DNA of 64,000 nt from Oricola sp. (GTDB taxonomy: Bacteria > Pseudomonadota > Alphaproteobacteria > Rhizobiales > Rhizobiaceae): assembly GCF_022763245.1 (NCBI RefSeq), contig NZ_JALEGV010000034.1, positions 46,228 through 110,227 on the forward strand, read 5' to 3'. Below the pieces are notes generated by a model. The model was given only the letters and a program-made list of their open reading frames with translations, was not told where the DNA came from and ran no database searches. How positions within the stretch are numbered: position 1 is the stretch's first letter; every line of letters starts with the position of its first letter. The translations under genes were made by a program, and so were the position numbers. Positions 47,101 to 56,008 of this stretch are shown in pieces.

Positions 47101-49402
47101 CAGCCTCGGGTCGAATTCGCTGGCCGTTTCGGATGCTTCCGGCACCTTCTCCGGCGGCATCGGCGGCACCGGCGGCCTGTCGATCGACGGCGGCGTGCAG
47201 ACCCTGACGGGCACCAACACCTACACCGGCAACACGACGGTCGCCGAGGACGCGACGCTGGCGTTGCAGGGAAGCGGAAGCATTGCCGCCTCCGCCATGG
47301 TGTCGCTCTACGGCGATCTCGACATCTCGCAGACCACGGCCGGCGCCAGCATCGGCACGCTCGCAGGCGACGGAACGGTCGAACTCGGCACCCAACGCCT
47401 GGTCGTCACCAACGCCTCCACGATCTTCTCCGGCGACATCGAGGGCACCGGCGGCTTCGAGGTGTCCGGCGGCACGCAGACGCTCCAGGACGTCACCTCG
47501 CAAAGCGGCATCCTTGCCAGCGACGGCGGCACGGTCTTGATGAACGGCGGCTCCGTCGACGGCGGGTCGAGCCTCTCGGCCTTCTCGATCATCAATGGCG
47601 GGTCGATCACGGCGACGGGCACGACGCTCGACACCGATCTGTCCACCGCCTATGCGAGCTTCGACGAGGCGGGCGGCGTCGCCACCTTCACGCTGGCGAG
47701 CGGCACCGAGATCCTCGGCAATGACGGCACCCTGCTGCTGGTCGAGCGCTCCGGCGCCGGATCGGACGGCATCGTCAACCTGATCATCGACAATGGCAGC
47801 TCGGCCAATGGCGACATCATCGACACCGACGCCAAGACGGGTTCAGGCGGCACCAATGTGACGGTCGCCACGGATGCGAGCTGGGAAGGCCTTGCCAACA
47901 CGGCGAGCTTCTACATCCAGAGCGGCGGCTCGGTCGTGTTCGACGACGGCAGCAAGATCGACGGCAACCTGACGGCCGAAGCCGGCGCCAACATCTTCGG
48001 CGGCACGCTCAACGGCGCGCTGCAGGTCTATGGCGACGCGGTCATCGACAACAGCGCGATCACCGGCAACGTCTACATCGTCGGCAATCTGGACCTGAAC
48101 GGCCTCCTGTCGCCGGGCGAGTCTCCCGGCCAGATCGCCATCGGCGGCGACCTGAGCAACCTCAACTACGCGGACTCGCTGTTCGAGATCGAATTCGGCG
48201 TCACCGATCCGGTCGCGGGCGTGAACTACGACCAGACCAATGTCGGCGGCGACGTCTCCGGCGTGCTGACCGTGACGCTGGCGAACTGGAACTCCGACCG
48301 CGGAACCGAACTCGGCGACATCGGCGACATCGAGCTGATCCGCATCGGCGGCGCCGAGGACAACAACTTCGTCCAGGCGAACCGCCTGACCCAGAACGGC
48401 CGCGAAGTGCTTCTCGACCGCCGCGTGGTCACCGCGAGCAGCACCGACATCGTCGAACCCAGCCCGCTGACCGAGGAAGAGTTCTTCGGCGCGGGAGACG
48501 TGGTGGTCTACGGTCTCACGACCATCGTCCAGGACGAGACCTACGGCCTCGCCATCATGACCGGCTCGGAGCAGCATGCGATCCGCAACACGCTCGGAAC
48601 CATGGTCGACCGGCGCGGGCTGAACGGCGCCGACGGCCCGAACCCGGCCTGGATGCGCGTGTCCGCCTCCAGCACGGATTACCACGACACGGTCGATCAC
48701 ACCCAGTCGGTCTATTTCACGGAATTCGGCACGGACGTCCTCCAGAACGAAGGCTTCCGCGCGGGTCTCCTCGGCTCGTATTCGAAGTCGGACAGCGACG
48801 TGACGACCGAGACCGGAACCGCGAACCTGTCGGGCCAGATCTACTCGGGCGGTATCCAGGCGAACTGGTCCAACGAGATGGCCTATATCGACGCCGTCGG
48901 TCAGTACAGCTTCACCGACTGGACCATGACGCCGACCAACGCCTCCGATCTCACCGCGAAGGGCCGCACGGCCACCGCGCTGGTGGAAGCGGGCGTCTCG
49001 ATCGGCACGGACAAGATGAAGATCACGCCGTGGGGACAGTTCGCCTATCAGAACTCGACCTATTCGGACGTCGACAGCGATTGGGTGGATACGGTCGAAT
49101 TCGCCGACGGCGCCTCCATGGCGGTGCGCGGCGGCATCCGCAGCGAGGCGCATTTCGACGGCTTCTCCTCCTTCGCCGACATCTCGGTCTCGCATGAACT
49201 CTCCGAGGACAAGACGGTCGTCGTCGACAATTACGAATACACCACCGGAATGGGCGGAACGCAGGTCGGCCTGGGCTTCGGCTTCGACGCCGATCTCGGC
49301 GGAAACCTGAGCCTGTCGTCCAACGTCAAGGGCTTCTACGGCGTCGATGCCGGCGAGGTGATCGGCTATCAGGGGCAGGCGAAACTGCAGATCCAGTGGT
49401 GA
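44102..49402 (+). CDS. Giant glycine-rich autotransporter (type Va secretion)
   Basis: A 1766-residue outer-membrane protein. It has an extended signal peptide (to about residue 53, HATEYLSG) and a glycine-rich passenger (about 70-430) interrupted by a glycine-poor, probably helical stretch at about 185-288. Next come autotransporter-associated beta-strand repeats, including five tandem units of about 93 residues (667-1131), then a linker and a C-terminal beta-barrel (about 1500-1766) ending QIQW. The passenger should form a surface beta-helix, perhaps an adhesin. No protease or lipase active site is evident. GGAGG lies 10 bases before the ATG. The IalB-like gene overlaps its stop by 4 bp. 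Confidence 0.95.
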   Translation: MSGNRGNFGACDPSMEHRERVRIWPARRHSALAATSTLTIAVVLQAASAGHATEYLSGTTTISNGVVTGQSVTGGTGSGGGAGLGGGIFIGDGATVILNDVDFIGNSATGGTGGVGDTGGAMNGWTGGTSDGTNGASGYDSPTGSGYFGGNGIGGDGSNGYAGGDASDGSGGDGGTGGTGGNGSNTTAETIKSALEIAKSTYDATSEGTLAGVYTSISGVFTALAAQAGANVATEPALATMVANYTTLATQYAALATEASGSAGEETSAIIWETAWLAAIEETAYELGVSGGGGNGGLGGDGGDGSYGYGGGSGGDGGDGGDAVSGVTGDGSAPGGDGGAGGDGGAGGFGAGGGKGGDGGAGGDNASDSQNGEHDGDGGVGGVAGFGGGVGSTANGTTNGTGGGGGSGYGGAIFVQSGGSLTINGNATFAGNSVFGGSSMNGGEAGQAAGSDLFMMTGSSVVLNPGSGNTIVFNGTIADDSRASIAGSPIAAGQGAGIEISSGLVVFNNTNTYSGQTKISGGVLQADDGVGIHALSNINLAGGVLQTSGTFDRYLGTASDRLQWTGSGGFAAIGGDLTVSVNNGAGLTWGSGSFVGTGDALLFGSSSADSDVYFENAINLAGSERVIVNNGGADGENWLYLDGVLSNGSVKFGDGTTQGTIALTAANTHSGSTTVQTGTTLALLDDGSISSSSLVLQGEFDISGSNGDVSVTTLSGAGDVTLGSNGLVFTNASTTFSGTIDGSGTVRVSGGNQSFSGENTYTGKTTIDAGAELTLLGSGSIEDSSEVAVAGTFDIAATTTGADVKALTGSGNVVLGSKTLAVTDADGTFAGVVSGSGGNFTVESGTQTLTGTNTYTGVTTIEDGAKLALTGSGSIASSSKVVADGDFDISGTLSGASIVTLAGVGDVTLGPQSLVISNGSTAFSGDIAGLGGLTVNGGTQTLSGINSYTGATVIANGASLALTGGGSVAASSGVEANGTFDISGKTSDAEIASLTGSGVVSLGSNSLAVSDASGTFSGGIGGTGGLSIDGGVQTLTGTNTYTGNTTVAEDATLALQGSGSIAASAMVSLYGDLDISQTTAGASIGTLAGDGTVELGTQRLVVTNASTIFSGDIEGTGGFEVSGGTQTLQDVTSQSGILASDGGTVLMNGGSVDGGSSLSAFSIINGGSITATGTTLDTDLSTAYASFDEAGGVATFTLASGTEILGNDGTLLLVERSGAGSDGIVNLIIDNGSSANGDIIDTDAKTGSGGTNVTVATDASWEGLANTASFYIQSGGSVVFDDGSKIDGNLTAEAGANIFGGTLNGALQVYGDAVIDNSAITGNVYIVGNLDLNGLLSPGESPGQIAIGGDLSNLNYADSLFEIEFGVTDPVAGVNYDQTNVGGDVSGVLTVTLANWNSDRGTELGDIGDIELIRIGGAEDNNFVQANRLTQNGREVLLDRRVVTASSTDIVEPSPLTEEEFFGAGDVVVYGLTTIVQDETYGLAIMTGSEQHAIRNTLGTMVDRRGLNGADGPNPAWMRVSASSTDYHDTVDHTQSVYFTEFGTDVLQNEGFRAGLLGSYSKSDSDVTTETGTANLSGQIYSGGIQANWSNEMAYIDAVGQYSFTDWTMTPTNASDLTAKGRTATALVEAGVSIGTDKMKITPWGQFAYQNSTYSDVDSDWVDTVEFADGASMAVRGGIRSEAHFDGFSSFADISVSHELSEDKTVVVDNYEYTTGMGGTQVGLGFGFDADLGGNLSLSSNVKGFYGVDAGEVIGYQGQAKLQIQW
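46100..47494 (+). repeat. Five tandem ~279-bp coding repeats in the autotransporter passenger
   Basis: Units begin at 46100, 46376, 46658, 46937 and 47216 (spacing 276, 282, 279, 279 bp), each opening with an N-T/S-Y/H-T/S-G motif and containing LALTGSGSIA-like and FDISG-like blocks. They are the PATR-type strand repeats of the passenger. All lengths are multiples of three, so gain or loss of a unit would keep the reading frame. Confidence 0.85.
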
Positions 49403-49920
49403 TCGCGAAGCTGCAATCGGCGGGCGTCGCCGCCCTCCTTGCCGCCGGTCTGGTGTTCTCGGCGAGCGCTGGAGCCGGGGCGCAGGAGGCCAAGGAAGAA
49501 GGCGTCGCCGGGGACTGGATCTACACCTGCCAGGTCCCCGAAGGCGGCAGCCGGGAGTGCGTGCTCAGCCAGACCCTGGTCGCCCAGGAGACGCGCAAGC
49601 CGATCGGCCGCATCAATATCGGCCGGGACCAGAAGAGCACCACCCTCATGCTCGCCGTCCTGCTCCCGCTCGGCCTCGACATCCCGCGCGGCGTGCAGGC
49701 CGACATCGACGACCGCGTCAAGCTGATCCTCAGGATAGAGACCTGCGTGCCGAGCGGCTGCATCGCCAGAACGCCGCTCGACAAGAAGGCCGTCGATTCC
49801 CTTAAGCGAGGAAACCGCCTCAACGTCGGCTTCCGCATGCAAGGCGGCACCGAAACCCTGTTCCTGCCCGGCTCCCTGACCGGCATATCCTCCGGCCTCG
49901 CCTCGACAGGCCTGGAGTGA
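49399..49920 (+). CDS. Invasion-associated locus B (IalB)-family protein
   Basis: A protein of about 173 residues with a signal peptide (hydrophobic AGVAALLAAGLVFSASAGAGA, cleavage near residue 29) and an IalB domain. The domain has paired cysteines (WIYTCQ, RECVLSQ, ETCVPSGC) that probably form disulfides in the periplasm. IalB proteins are abundant in Hyphomicrobiales; in Bartonella IalB contributes to erythrocyte invasion. The start is GTG at 49399, overlapping the autotransporter stop by 4 bp; GTG at 49396 is also possible. Coupling to the autotransporter suggests a role in its biogenesis or surface function, which is inference. Confidence 0.9.
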   Translation: MIAKLQSAGVAALLAAGLVFSASAGAGAQEAKEEGVAGDWIYTCQVPEGGSRECVLSQTLVAQETRKPIGRINIGRDQKSTTLMLAVLLPLGLDIPRGVQADIDDRVKLILRIETCVPSGCIARTPLDKKAVDSLKRGNRLNVGFRMQGGTETLFLPGSLTGISSGLASTGLE

Positions 49921-50129
49921 TCGCGGACGCGCGGGGGTGATTGCCGCGGAGAGCGGCAGCGCAGAAACGAGATCAAAGAACCGTTACAAGTCGTTGTAAT
50001 CACAAAGACAAGCATCGCCAGGCCCGCGCCCCGAACCCTTAAGGGTTCGCAAGCCCGACCGGGCGTCCGAGCCTTCGCGAGGCCCCGACCGGAGCGAAGC
50101 CCGAAGGGCGACAGCGCGAGGTCAGACAA
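49921..50129. other. Intergenic region left of tRNA-Ser with an 18-bp palindrome
   Basis: No gene is supported here. It holds GC-rich palindromic sequence downstream (minus strand) of the tRNA, including the perfect palindrome at 50032-50049 and several partial stems. Apparent open frames across this stretch continue through the tRNA and are not credible. Confidence 0.6.
50032..50049. repeat. Perfect 18-bp palindrome downstream of tRNA-Ser
   Basis: CGAACCCTT and AAGGGTTCG meet without spacer. It lies 81 bp beyond the 3' end of tRNA-Ser. The sequence resembles a T-arm (GGGTTCGA) and may be part of a tRNA-linked repeat; it could also act in termination. Confidence 0.5.
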
Positions 50130-50219
<90 letters not shown>

Positions 50220-50424
50220 GGAGGCGTCCTCTTCGCATGAAACGCCGAATTCGTGCAACCGTCATTCGCATCGTCGCAGCGCGGGCGGGGCAGGGTGAGC
50301 CGCGCCGCCTCCCGCAAACTTGCATCGCGGCATTAACCGGACCATAAAGCGGACGTGATACGGAAATTCGGTCGCGCCTGTTCTGGATTGGCCTTTCCGT
50401 GGTGTTTGTGTATTTCGTAGCCCC

Positions 50425-51339
50425 ATGCCCTTTCTGTCTCTGAGGATAAATCCGGCCCTTGCATCCTGCCTTGTCGCCGCCATTGGCCTTGCGACCGCGG
50501 GATGTTCGTCGCCGCAACCGAAACTCGGCCTTGCGGGGCTCGGCGGCATCTATGCCGCCAATGGCGAGACGTCGGGGGGCGAGTATTTCTCGGCCGCGTC
50601 GCTCGGCGTGGACGCCAGCCCGCGCGTGGCGATGGCGTCCTACGTGCCGCGCGGCGGCGGGCGCGACCAGATCGGCAAGCCCTACACGGTCGCCGGCAAG
50701 ACCTATTATCCGACCGCCAACCCGAAGAAGACGCAGGTCGGGCGCGCCTCGTGGTACGGCGCGGCCTTTCACGGCCGCCTGACAGCCAATGGCGAGGTCT
50801 ACGACATGACCCACCTGACTGCGGCCCACAAGACGTTCCCGCTGCCGAGCTATGCGCGCGTCACCAATCTGGAAAACGGCCGCTCGGTGATCGTGCGCGT
50901 CAACGATCGCGGCCCCTTCGCCGACGACCGCATCATCGACCTCTCCAAGCGGGCGGCCGACATGCTGGACTACACCCGCAGCGGAACCGCCAAGGTGCGC
51001 GTCGATTACGCGGGCCGCGCCCCGCTCCACGGGCAGGACGACGCCTTCCTGCTGGCGTCGGCCCGCAACATCCCGCAATACCCGGCCGACGGCCGCACCC
51101 GCCTCGCCATGCAGGCGGAACCGGCTGGCCCGGTCGGCGGCATCGCCGGCGCGCTGACCGGCGGATCGTCCTTCGTCGCCTCCGCGCTCGGCTTCCGCAA
51201 GCCGCCGGAAGCGATCCCGACGCCTGCCGGCCGAAGCGATTCGGCATCGGTCTCCGCCTACGCCACCGAGCGCGTTTCGGCGGCCTTTTCCGGCGATCCT
51301 TTCGGCAAAATCGCCGTCACGGACTGGAAGTCCCGCTAA
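50425..51339 (+). CDS. rlpA: RlpA-family septal ring lytic transglycosylase/lipoprotein
   Basis: A 304-residue lipoprotein. The lipobox ATAGC puts the lipidated cysteine at residue 27. A double-psi beta-barrel domain follows (GRASWYGAAFHGRLTANGE, then VRVNDRGPF with the catalytic-type aspartate). No SPOR domain is evident at the C-terminus, unlike E. coli RlpA. RlpA proteins cleave naked glycan strands during cell separation. The D-Ala-D-Ala carboxypeptidase gene follows after 78 bp, a wall-remodelling pair conserved in Hyphomicrobiales. Confidence 0.92.
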   Translation: MPFLSLRINPALASCLVAAIGLATAGCSSPQPKLGLAGLGGIYAANGETSGGEYFSAASLGVDASPRVAMASYVPRGGGRDQIGKPYTVAGKTYYPTANPKKTQVGRASWYGAAFHGRLTANGEVYDMTHLTAAHKTFPLPSYARVTNLENGRSVIVRVNDRGPFADDRIIDLSKRAADMLDYTRSGTAKVRVDYAGRAPLHGQDDAFLLASARNIPQYPADGRTRLAMQAEPAGPVGGIAGALTGGSSFVASALGFRKPPEAIPTPAGRSDSASVSAYATERVSAAFSGDPFGKIAVTDWKSR

Positions 51340-51417
51340 AGCCGGTCGGTTCGCGCGTTGCTTAACCGGGGCGGAGTTTGCTATTTCTAGGCAAAGCCCC
51401 TTGCTCCGGATGGCGCC

Positions 51418-52587
51418 ATGAAATCGCTTGAGACAATGAAATCCTGGCTGGCTCCGATCGTCGCTTTGATGGCGATGATCGCGCTCACGGTGCCGGCGGC
51501 GGCGCAGATGTTCGAATCCCGCGCCGAGCAGGCGATCCTGCTGGATTCCAACACCGGCACGATCCTTTACGCCAAGAACGCCGACCAGAAGGTGCCGCCG
51601 GCCTCGCTCGCCAAGCTGATGACCATGGAGGTCGTCTTCAACGCGCTGAAGGCCGGGCGGCTGTCCATGGACGACGAATTCCTGGTCAGCGAGAACGCCT
51701 GGCGCAGCGGCGGCGCCAGTTCCGGCGGCTCGACCATGTTCGCCGAACTCAACTCGTCGATCCGGCTCGAGGATTTGATCCAGGGCGTCATCGTCCAGTC
51801 CGCCAATGACGGCTGCATCATCATCGCGGAGGGCATGGCCGGCTCCGAAGAGGTGTTCGCGAGCCTGATGAACGACCGGGCGAAGAAGATCGGCCTGGAC
51901 GATTCGCATTTCACCAATTCCACCGGCCTGCCGGACCCGCTGCAGAAGGTGACGATGCGCGATCTCGCCAAGCTGGGCGATCACATCCGGCGCGAATATC
52001 CGGAATATTACAAATATTACGCGCAGCGCGATTTCACCTGGAACAAGATCCTGCAGCGCAACCGCAATCCGCTTTTGACGATGAATATCGGCGCCGACGG
52101 CATGAAGACCGGCCACACCGAGGAATCCGGCTACGCCATCGTCGGCTCCATCGAGCGCGACGGCCGCCGGCTGATCGTCGCGATGAGCGGCCTGGAATCC
52201 TCGCGCGCCCGCGCCGAGGAAGCACGCAAGCTCCTGGAATGGGGCGCCCGCGCCTTCGAGCCATACGAGATCTTCAAGAAGGGCGACGAGATCGGCAATG
52301 TGCGTCTTTACGGCGGCGCGCAGCTCACCGTGCCGGTCACCGTCAAGGAGGATCTCGACATCCTGCTGCCGATCACCGACCGCGACCGGATGAAGGCGCG
52401 CGTCGTCTATACCGGCCCGGTCATGGCGCCGGTCGAGGAAGGCCAGGAGATCGCCACGCTCAAGGTCTGGATCGGCGACACGCTGACCCAGGAAACGCCG
52501 CTTTACGCCGCCCAGGCCGTTCCCCAGGGCCCGATCTATCGCCGCGCGCTCGACGCCCTGACGGAGCTCGCGCTTGGCTGGATCTGA
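51418..52587 (+). CDS. D-alanyl-D-alanine carboxypeptidase (penicillin-binding protein, DacA/DacC type)
   Basis: A 389-residue low-molecular-weight PBP that removes the terminal D-alanine from peptidoglycan pentapeptides. A signal segment (residues 8-29) precedes the catalytic S63-LA-K66 motif, the SAN motif in VIVQSANDG, and KTG in GMKTGHTEE. The C-terminal beta domain and a final amphipathic segment ([13 protein letters not shown]) should anchor it to the outer face of the inner membrane. Its end overlaps the tmk start by 14 bp. Confidence 0.95.
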   Translation: MKSLETMKSWLAPIVALMAMIALTVPAAAQMFESRAEQAILLDSNTGTILYAKNADQKVPPASLAKLMTMEVVFNALKAGRLSMDDEFLVSENAWRSGGASSGGSTMFAELNSSIRLEDLIQGVIVQSANDGCIIIAEGMAGSEEVFASLMNDRAKKIGLDDSHFTNSTGLPDPLQKVTMRDLAKLGDHIRREYPEYYKYYAQRDFTWNKILQRNRNPLLTMNIGADGMKTGHTEESGYAIVGSIERDGRRLIVAMSGLESSRARAEEARKLLEWGARAFEPYEIFKKGDEIGNVRLYGGAQLTVPVTVKEDLDILLPITDRDRMKARVVYTGPVMAPVEEGQEIATLKVWIGDTLTQETPLYAAQAVPQGPIYRRALDALTELALGWI

Positions 52588-53329
52588 AACCGGGACGGAA
52601 CCGGGTTCGTATGAGCGGGGCCTGTTCGTCACCTTCGAGGGCGGCGACGGGGCCGGCAAGTCGACCCAGATCAGGCGTCTGGCGGAAACGCTGCGCGACC
52701 TCGGCCACACCGTGACCGTCTCGCGCGAGCCCGGCGGCACGCCCGGCGCCGAGGCCGTGCGCCACGTCGTGCTCGACACCAGCGCCGCCGAACCCTTCGG
52801 TCCCTATCTGGAAGCCATGCTGTTCGCCGCCGCGCGCAACGACCATGTCGAGCAGAAGATCCGCCCGGCGCTGGAGCGCGGCGAGATCGTGCTCGTGGAC
52901 CGGTTCATGGATTCCACCCGCGTCTATCAGGGCGCCAGCGAAAACCTCGACCCGGGCTTCGTGCAGGCGCTGGAGCGCATCGCGATCGCCGGCCTCGTGC
53001 CGGACCTGACCGTCATCCTCGACATCCCGCCGGAAGAGGGGCTGCGCCGCGCGCATGAGCGCCGCGATCCGTCCGCGCCCGTCGACCGCTTCGAGAAGGA
53101 AGACGTCACCGCGCACGAGTTGCGCCGCGTGGCGTTCCTGGAGATCGCCCGCAAGGAGCCGGAGCGCTGCCGCGTGATCGACGCCTCGGGCTCTGCCGAC
53201 GACGTGGCGCAGAAGGTGCTGGACGTGGTCAAGACGGCCTTTGCCGAGGCGATCTTCCGCGAGGACGCCATCAGTCCCGCCGCCGCCCACGAAACCGCCG
53301 AGGAAAAACCCGGAGCGCCGGCCGAGTGA
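52574..53329 (+). CDS. tmk: Thymidylate kinase
   Basis: A 251-residue dTMP kinase that makes dTDP for DNA synthesis. The P-loop is [11 protein letters not shown], the DRF-like motif is in LVDRFMDST, and a lid with basic residues follows. The start is TTG at 52574: GGAG lies 7 bases upstream and no ATG or GTG precedes the P-loop in frame. The protein has an acidic C-terminal tail (about 30 residues) longer than in most homologues. It overlaps the upstream carboxypeptidase gene by 14 bp and the downstream holB by 4 bp. Confidence 0.95.
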   Translation: MAGSETGTEPGSYERGLFVTFEGGDGAGKSTQIRRLAETLRDLGHTVTVSREPGGTPGAEAVRHVVLDTSAAEPFGPYLEAMLFAAARNDHVEQKIRPALERGEIVLVDRFMDSTRVYQGASENLDPGFVQALERIAIAGLVPDLTVILDIPPEEGLRRAHERRDPSAPVDRFEKEDVTAHELRRVAFLEIARKEPERCRVIDASGSADDVAQKVLDVVKTAFAEAIFREDAISPAAAHETAEEKPGAPAE

Positions 53330-54366
53330 TCGAGGTTCCCGCCACCCATGACGCGCTGGAGGGCATCGCCCCGCCGCAGCTGACGCCGCGCCTGCACGGC
53401 CATGCGCGCGAGGTCGAATTCCTCACCGAGGCGATCGAGAGCGGCAAGCTGCACCACGCGATGATCTTCGAGGGCGAGCGCGGCATCGGCAAGGCGACCG
53501 CCGCCTTCCACCTCGCCAACCGGCTGCTCGATCCGGCATCGGGCGCGATGGGCCTGGTCGACGAGACCACCTCGGTCTTCCGCCAGATCGCGCAGGGCGC
53601 CCATCCGGGCCTGCTCTATCTCACCCGGCCGAAGAACGATCAGGGCACCGGCTTCAAATCCGCCATCACGGTCGACGAGATCCGCCGTCTGCAGCGCTTC
53701 TTCTCCATGACCGCGGCGGGCGCCGATTCCTGGCGCGTCGTGATCGTCGATCCGGTCAACGACCTCAACCGCAACGCCGCCAACGCGCTTCTGAAGATGC
53801 TGGAGGAACCGCCGGCGCGCGCGGTCTTCGTCCTGATCGCGCACGGCACCGGCGGGCTCCTGCCGACCATCCGCTCGCGCTGCCAGATCCTCAAATTCGC
53901 GCCGCTGTCGGACGACGAGATCACCCGCGTGATCGGCGAACAGTCGGGCGCGCATGACGAGGCCGCGGTGGCGCGCCTGTCGGCACTCGGCGGCGGCAGC
54001 GCGCGGCGCACGCTCCTCTTCGCCCAATTCGGCGGGCTGGACCTGCAGGAGGCGCTCGACGCCTGTCTCGACGCGCCGCAATTCGACGCCCAGCAGGCGC
54101 ATCGCCTGGCCGATGTCGCCGGCAACCGCAAGACCGACATCCACCGCGAGATCCTGCGCGACCTCGTTCTGGACCGCATGCGCGACGCCGCGACCGCCGC
54201 CGCAAGGCACGGTCGCCTGCGCGCGGCCGAGCGGCTGGCGTCCGCCGACATCGCGATCCAGGAACGCATGCGCATGACCGACGCCTTCAACCTCGACCGC
54301 AAGCAGGATTTCCTCTCGCTGCTCGGCGACGTTCACGATCTTCTCTCGGCGACCCGCCCGGCGTGA
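53326..54366 (+). CDS. holB: DNA polymerase III delta' subunit
   Basis: A 346-residue clamp-loader subunit of the AAA+ class. It shows GERGIGKAT in the P-loop region, [11 protein letters not shown], and the sensor segment TIRSRCQ. It helps load the sliding clamp at replication forks. GTG start at 53326 overlaps the tmk stop. The tmk-holB-metG order is conserved among alphaproteobacteria. Confidence 0.95.
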   Translation: MIEVPATHDALEGIAPPQLTPRLHGHAREVEFLTEAIESGKLHHAMIFEGERGIGKATAAFHLANRLLDPASGAMGLVDETTSVFRQIAQGAHPGLLYLTRPKNDQGTGFKSAITVDEIRRLQRFFSMTAAGADSWRVVIVDPVNDLNRNAANALLKMLEEPPARAVFVLIAHGTGGLLPTIRSRCQILKFAPLSDDEITRVIGEQSGAHDEAAVARLSALGGGSARRTLLFAQFGGLDLQEALDACLDAPQFDAQQAHRLADVAGNRKTDIHREILRDLVLDRMRDAATAAARHGRLRAAERLASADIAIQERMRMTDAFNLDRKQDFLSLLGDVHDLLSATRPA

Positions 54367-54449
54367 TTTTTCCCGCTTCGCGGCTTTCCATCGGTCATTG
54401 AAATCGTTTAGAGCAGGGCACTCCGTTTCCTCGTTCCAGACAAGCCAAG

Positions 54450-55994
54450 ATGTCCGCCAAAGACCGTTTCTACATCACGACGCCGATCTTCTACCCCAAC
54501 GGGGTGCCGCATATCGGCCACGCCTACACCGCCATCGCGACCGACGTGCTGGCCCGCTTCGCGCGCCATGACGGGAAAGACGTGTTCTTCCTGACCGGCA
54601 CGGACGAGCACGGCCAGAAGATGCAGCAGACCGCGGAGAAGGAAGGCATCGCGCCGATCGAGCTGGCCGACAGGAATTCCGCCGTCTTCCGCCGCATGGT
54701 CGAGACGCTCGGCTGCTCCAATGACGACTTCATCCGCACCACCGAGCCGCGCCACAAGGCCGCCGTGCAGGAGCTGTGGAAGCGCATGGAGGCCGCCGGC
54801 GACATCTATCTCGGCAAATATGGCGGCTGGTACTCGGTGCGCCAGGAAGCCTATTTCGACGAGAGCGAGACGACCGTCGGCGAGGACGGCGTGCGCCGCG
54901 AGCCGCTCGGCTCCGAAGTCGAGTGGGTGGAGGAGGAGAGCTACTATTTCCGCCTCTCCGCCTATGGCGACAAGTTGCTCGAACTCTACGAGAAAAACCC
55001 GGATTTCGTCCTGCCGGCCGAACGCCGCAACGAGGTCGCGAGTTTCGTCAAGGGCGGCCTGAAGGACCTGTCGATCTCGCGCACCACCTTCGACTGGGGC
55101 GTGCCGGTGCCCGGCAACGACAGCCACGTCATGTATGTCTGGGTCGACGCGCTGACCAACTACATCACCGCCGCCGGCTTCCCGGACGAGAGCGCCGATC
55201 GCTGGGGCTACTGGCCGGCCATGCACATCATCGGCAAGGACATCGTGCGCTTCCACGCCGTCTACTGGCCGGCCTTCCTGATGAGCGCGGGCGTCGAACT
55301 GCCGAAGCGCGTCTTCGCCCACGGCTTCCTGTTCAACAAGGGCGAGAAGATGTCGAAGTCGGTCGGCAATGTCGTCGATCCCTTCGCGCTGATCGACGCC
55401 TACGGGCTCGACCAGGTGCGCTATTTCTTCATGCGCGAAGTGCCCTTCGGCAATGACGGCTCCTACAGCCACGAGGCGATCGTCAACCGCATCAACGCCG
55501 ACCTCGCCAACGGCCTCGGTAACCTGGCGCAGCGTTCGCTGTCGATGATCGCCAAGCATTGCGAGGGCAGGGTGCCGCAGCACGGCGCCTTCACGGCGGA
55601 AGACGAGGCGCTTCTGGCCGAGGGCGCCAAGGCGCTCGCCGCCGCCCGCGACGCGATGGACAAGCAGGCGATCCACAAGGCCGTCGAGGCGACTTTCGAG
55701 GTCGCGGCCGCCGGTGACCGCTACATCGACGCCCAGGCCCCGTGGGCGCTGCGCAAGACCGATCCGGACCGCATGAAGACCGTGCTCTACGTGGTCGCCG
55801 AAACCGTGCGCCGCATCGCGATCCTCGCGCAGCCCTACATCCCGGCTTCGGCCGAGAAGCTGCTCGACCTGGTGGCCGCGCCGGCCGACGCGCGCGACTT
55901 CGACAGCATCGAGGCGATGCTGGTGCCCGGCACGGAACTGCCCGCGCCGAGCGGCGTCTTCCCGCGCTATGTCGACAGCGAGGCGGCCGGCTAG
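54450..55994 (+). CDS. metG: Methionyl-tRNA synthetase
   Basis: A 514-residue class I synthetase that charges tRNA-Met. The HIGH motif is HIGH in [10 protein letters not shown] near residue 18, the KMSKS motif is EKMSKSVGN, and the anticodon-binding helical domain follows. The zinc-knuckle cysteines of E. coli MetG are not seen in the connective peptide, and the C-terminal dimerisation domain is absent, as in many alphaproteobacteria. No riboswitch is evident in the 83-bp leader. Confidence 0.97.
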   Translation: MSAKDRFYITTPIFYPNGVPHIGHAYTAIATDVLARFARHDGKDVFFLTGTDEHGQKMQQTAEKEGIAPIELADRNSAVFRRMVETLGCSNDDFIRTTEPRHKAAVQELWKRMEAAGDIYLGKYGGWYSVRQEAYFDESETTVGEDGVRREPLGSEVEWVEEESYYFRLSAYGDKLLELYEKNPDFVLPAERRNEVASFVKGGLKDLSISRTTFDWGVPVPGNDSHVMYVWVDALTNYITAAGFPDESADRWGYWPAMHIIGKDIVRFHAVYWPAFLMSAGVELPKRVFAHGFLFNKGEKMSKSVGNVVDPFALIDAYGLDQVRYFFMREVPFGNDGSYSHEAIVNRINADLANGLGNLAQRSLSMIAKHCEGRVPQHGAFTAEDEALLAEGAKALAAARDAMDKQAIHKAVEATFEVAAAGDRYIDAQAPWALRKTDPDRMKTVLYVVAETVRRIAILAQPYIPASAEKLLDLVAAPADARDFDSIEAMLVPGTELPAPSGVFPRYVDSEAAG

Positions 55995-56008
55995 AAGGCG
56001 TCCATGCC

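Noticed and set aside
44030..47503. Very long open frame (over 1100 codons) on the minus strand opposite the autotransporter
   Set aside because: It is the antisense shadow of glycine-codon-rich DNA. Its product is a low-complexity Arg/Gly/Ala/Val string, it has no plausible start context, and the plus-strand product has a clear signal peptide, repeats and barrel.
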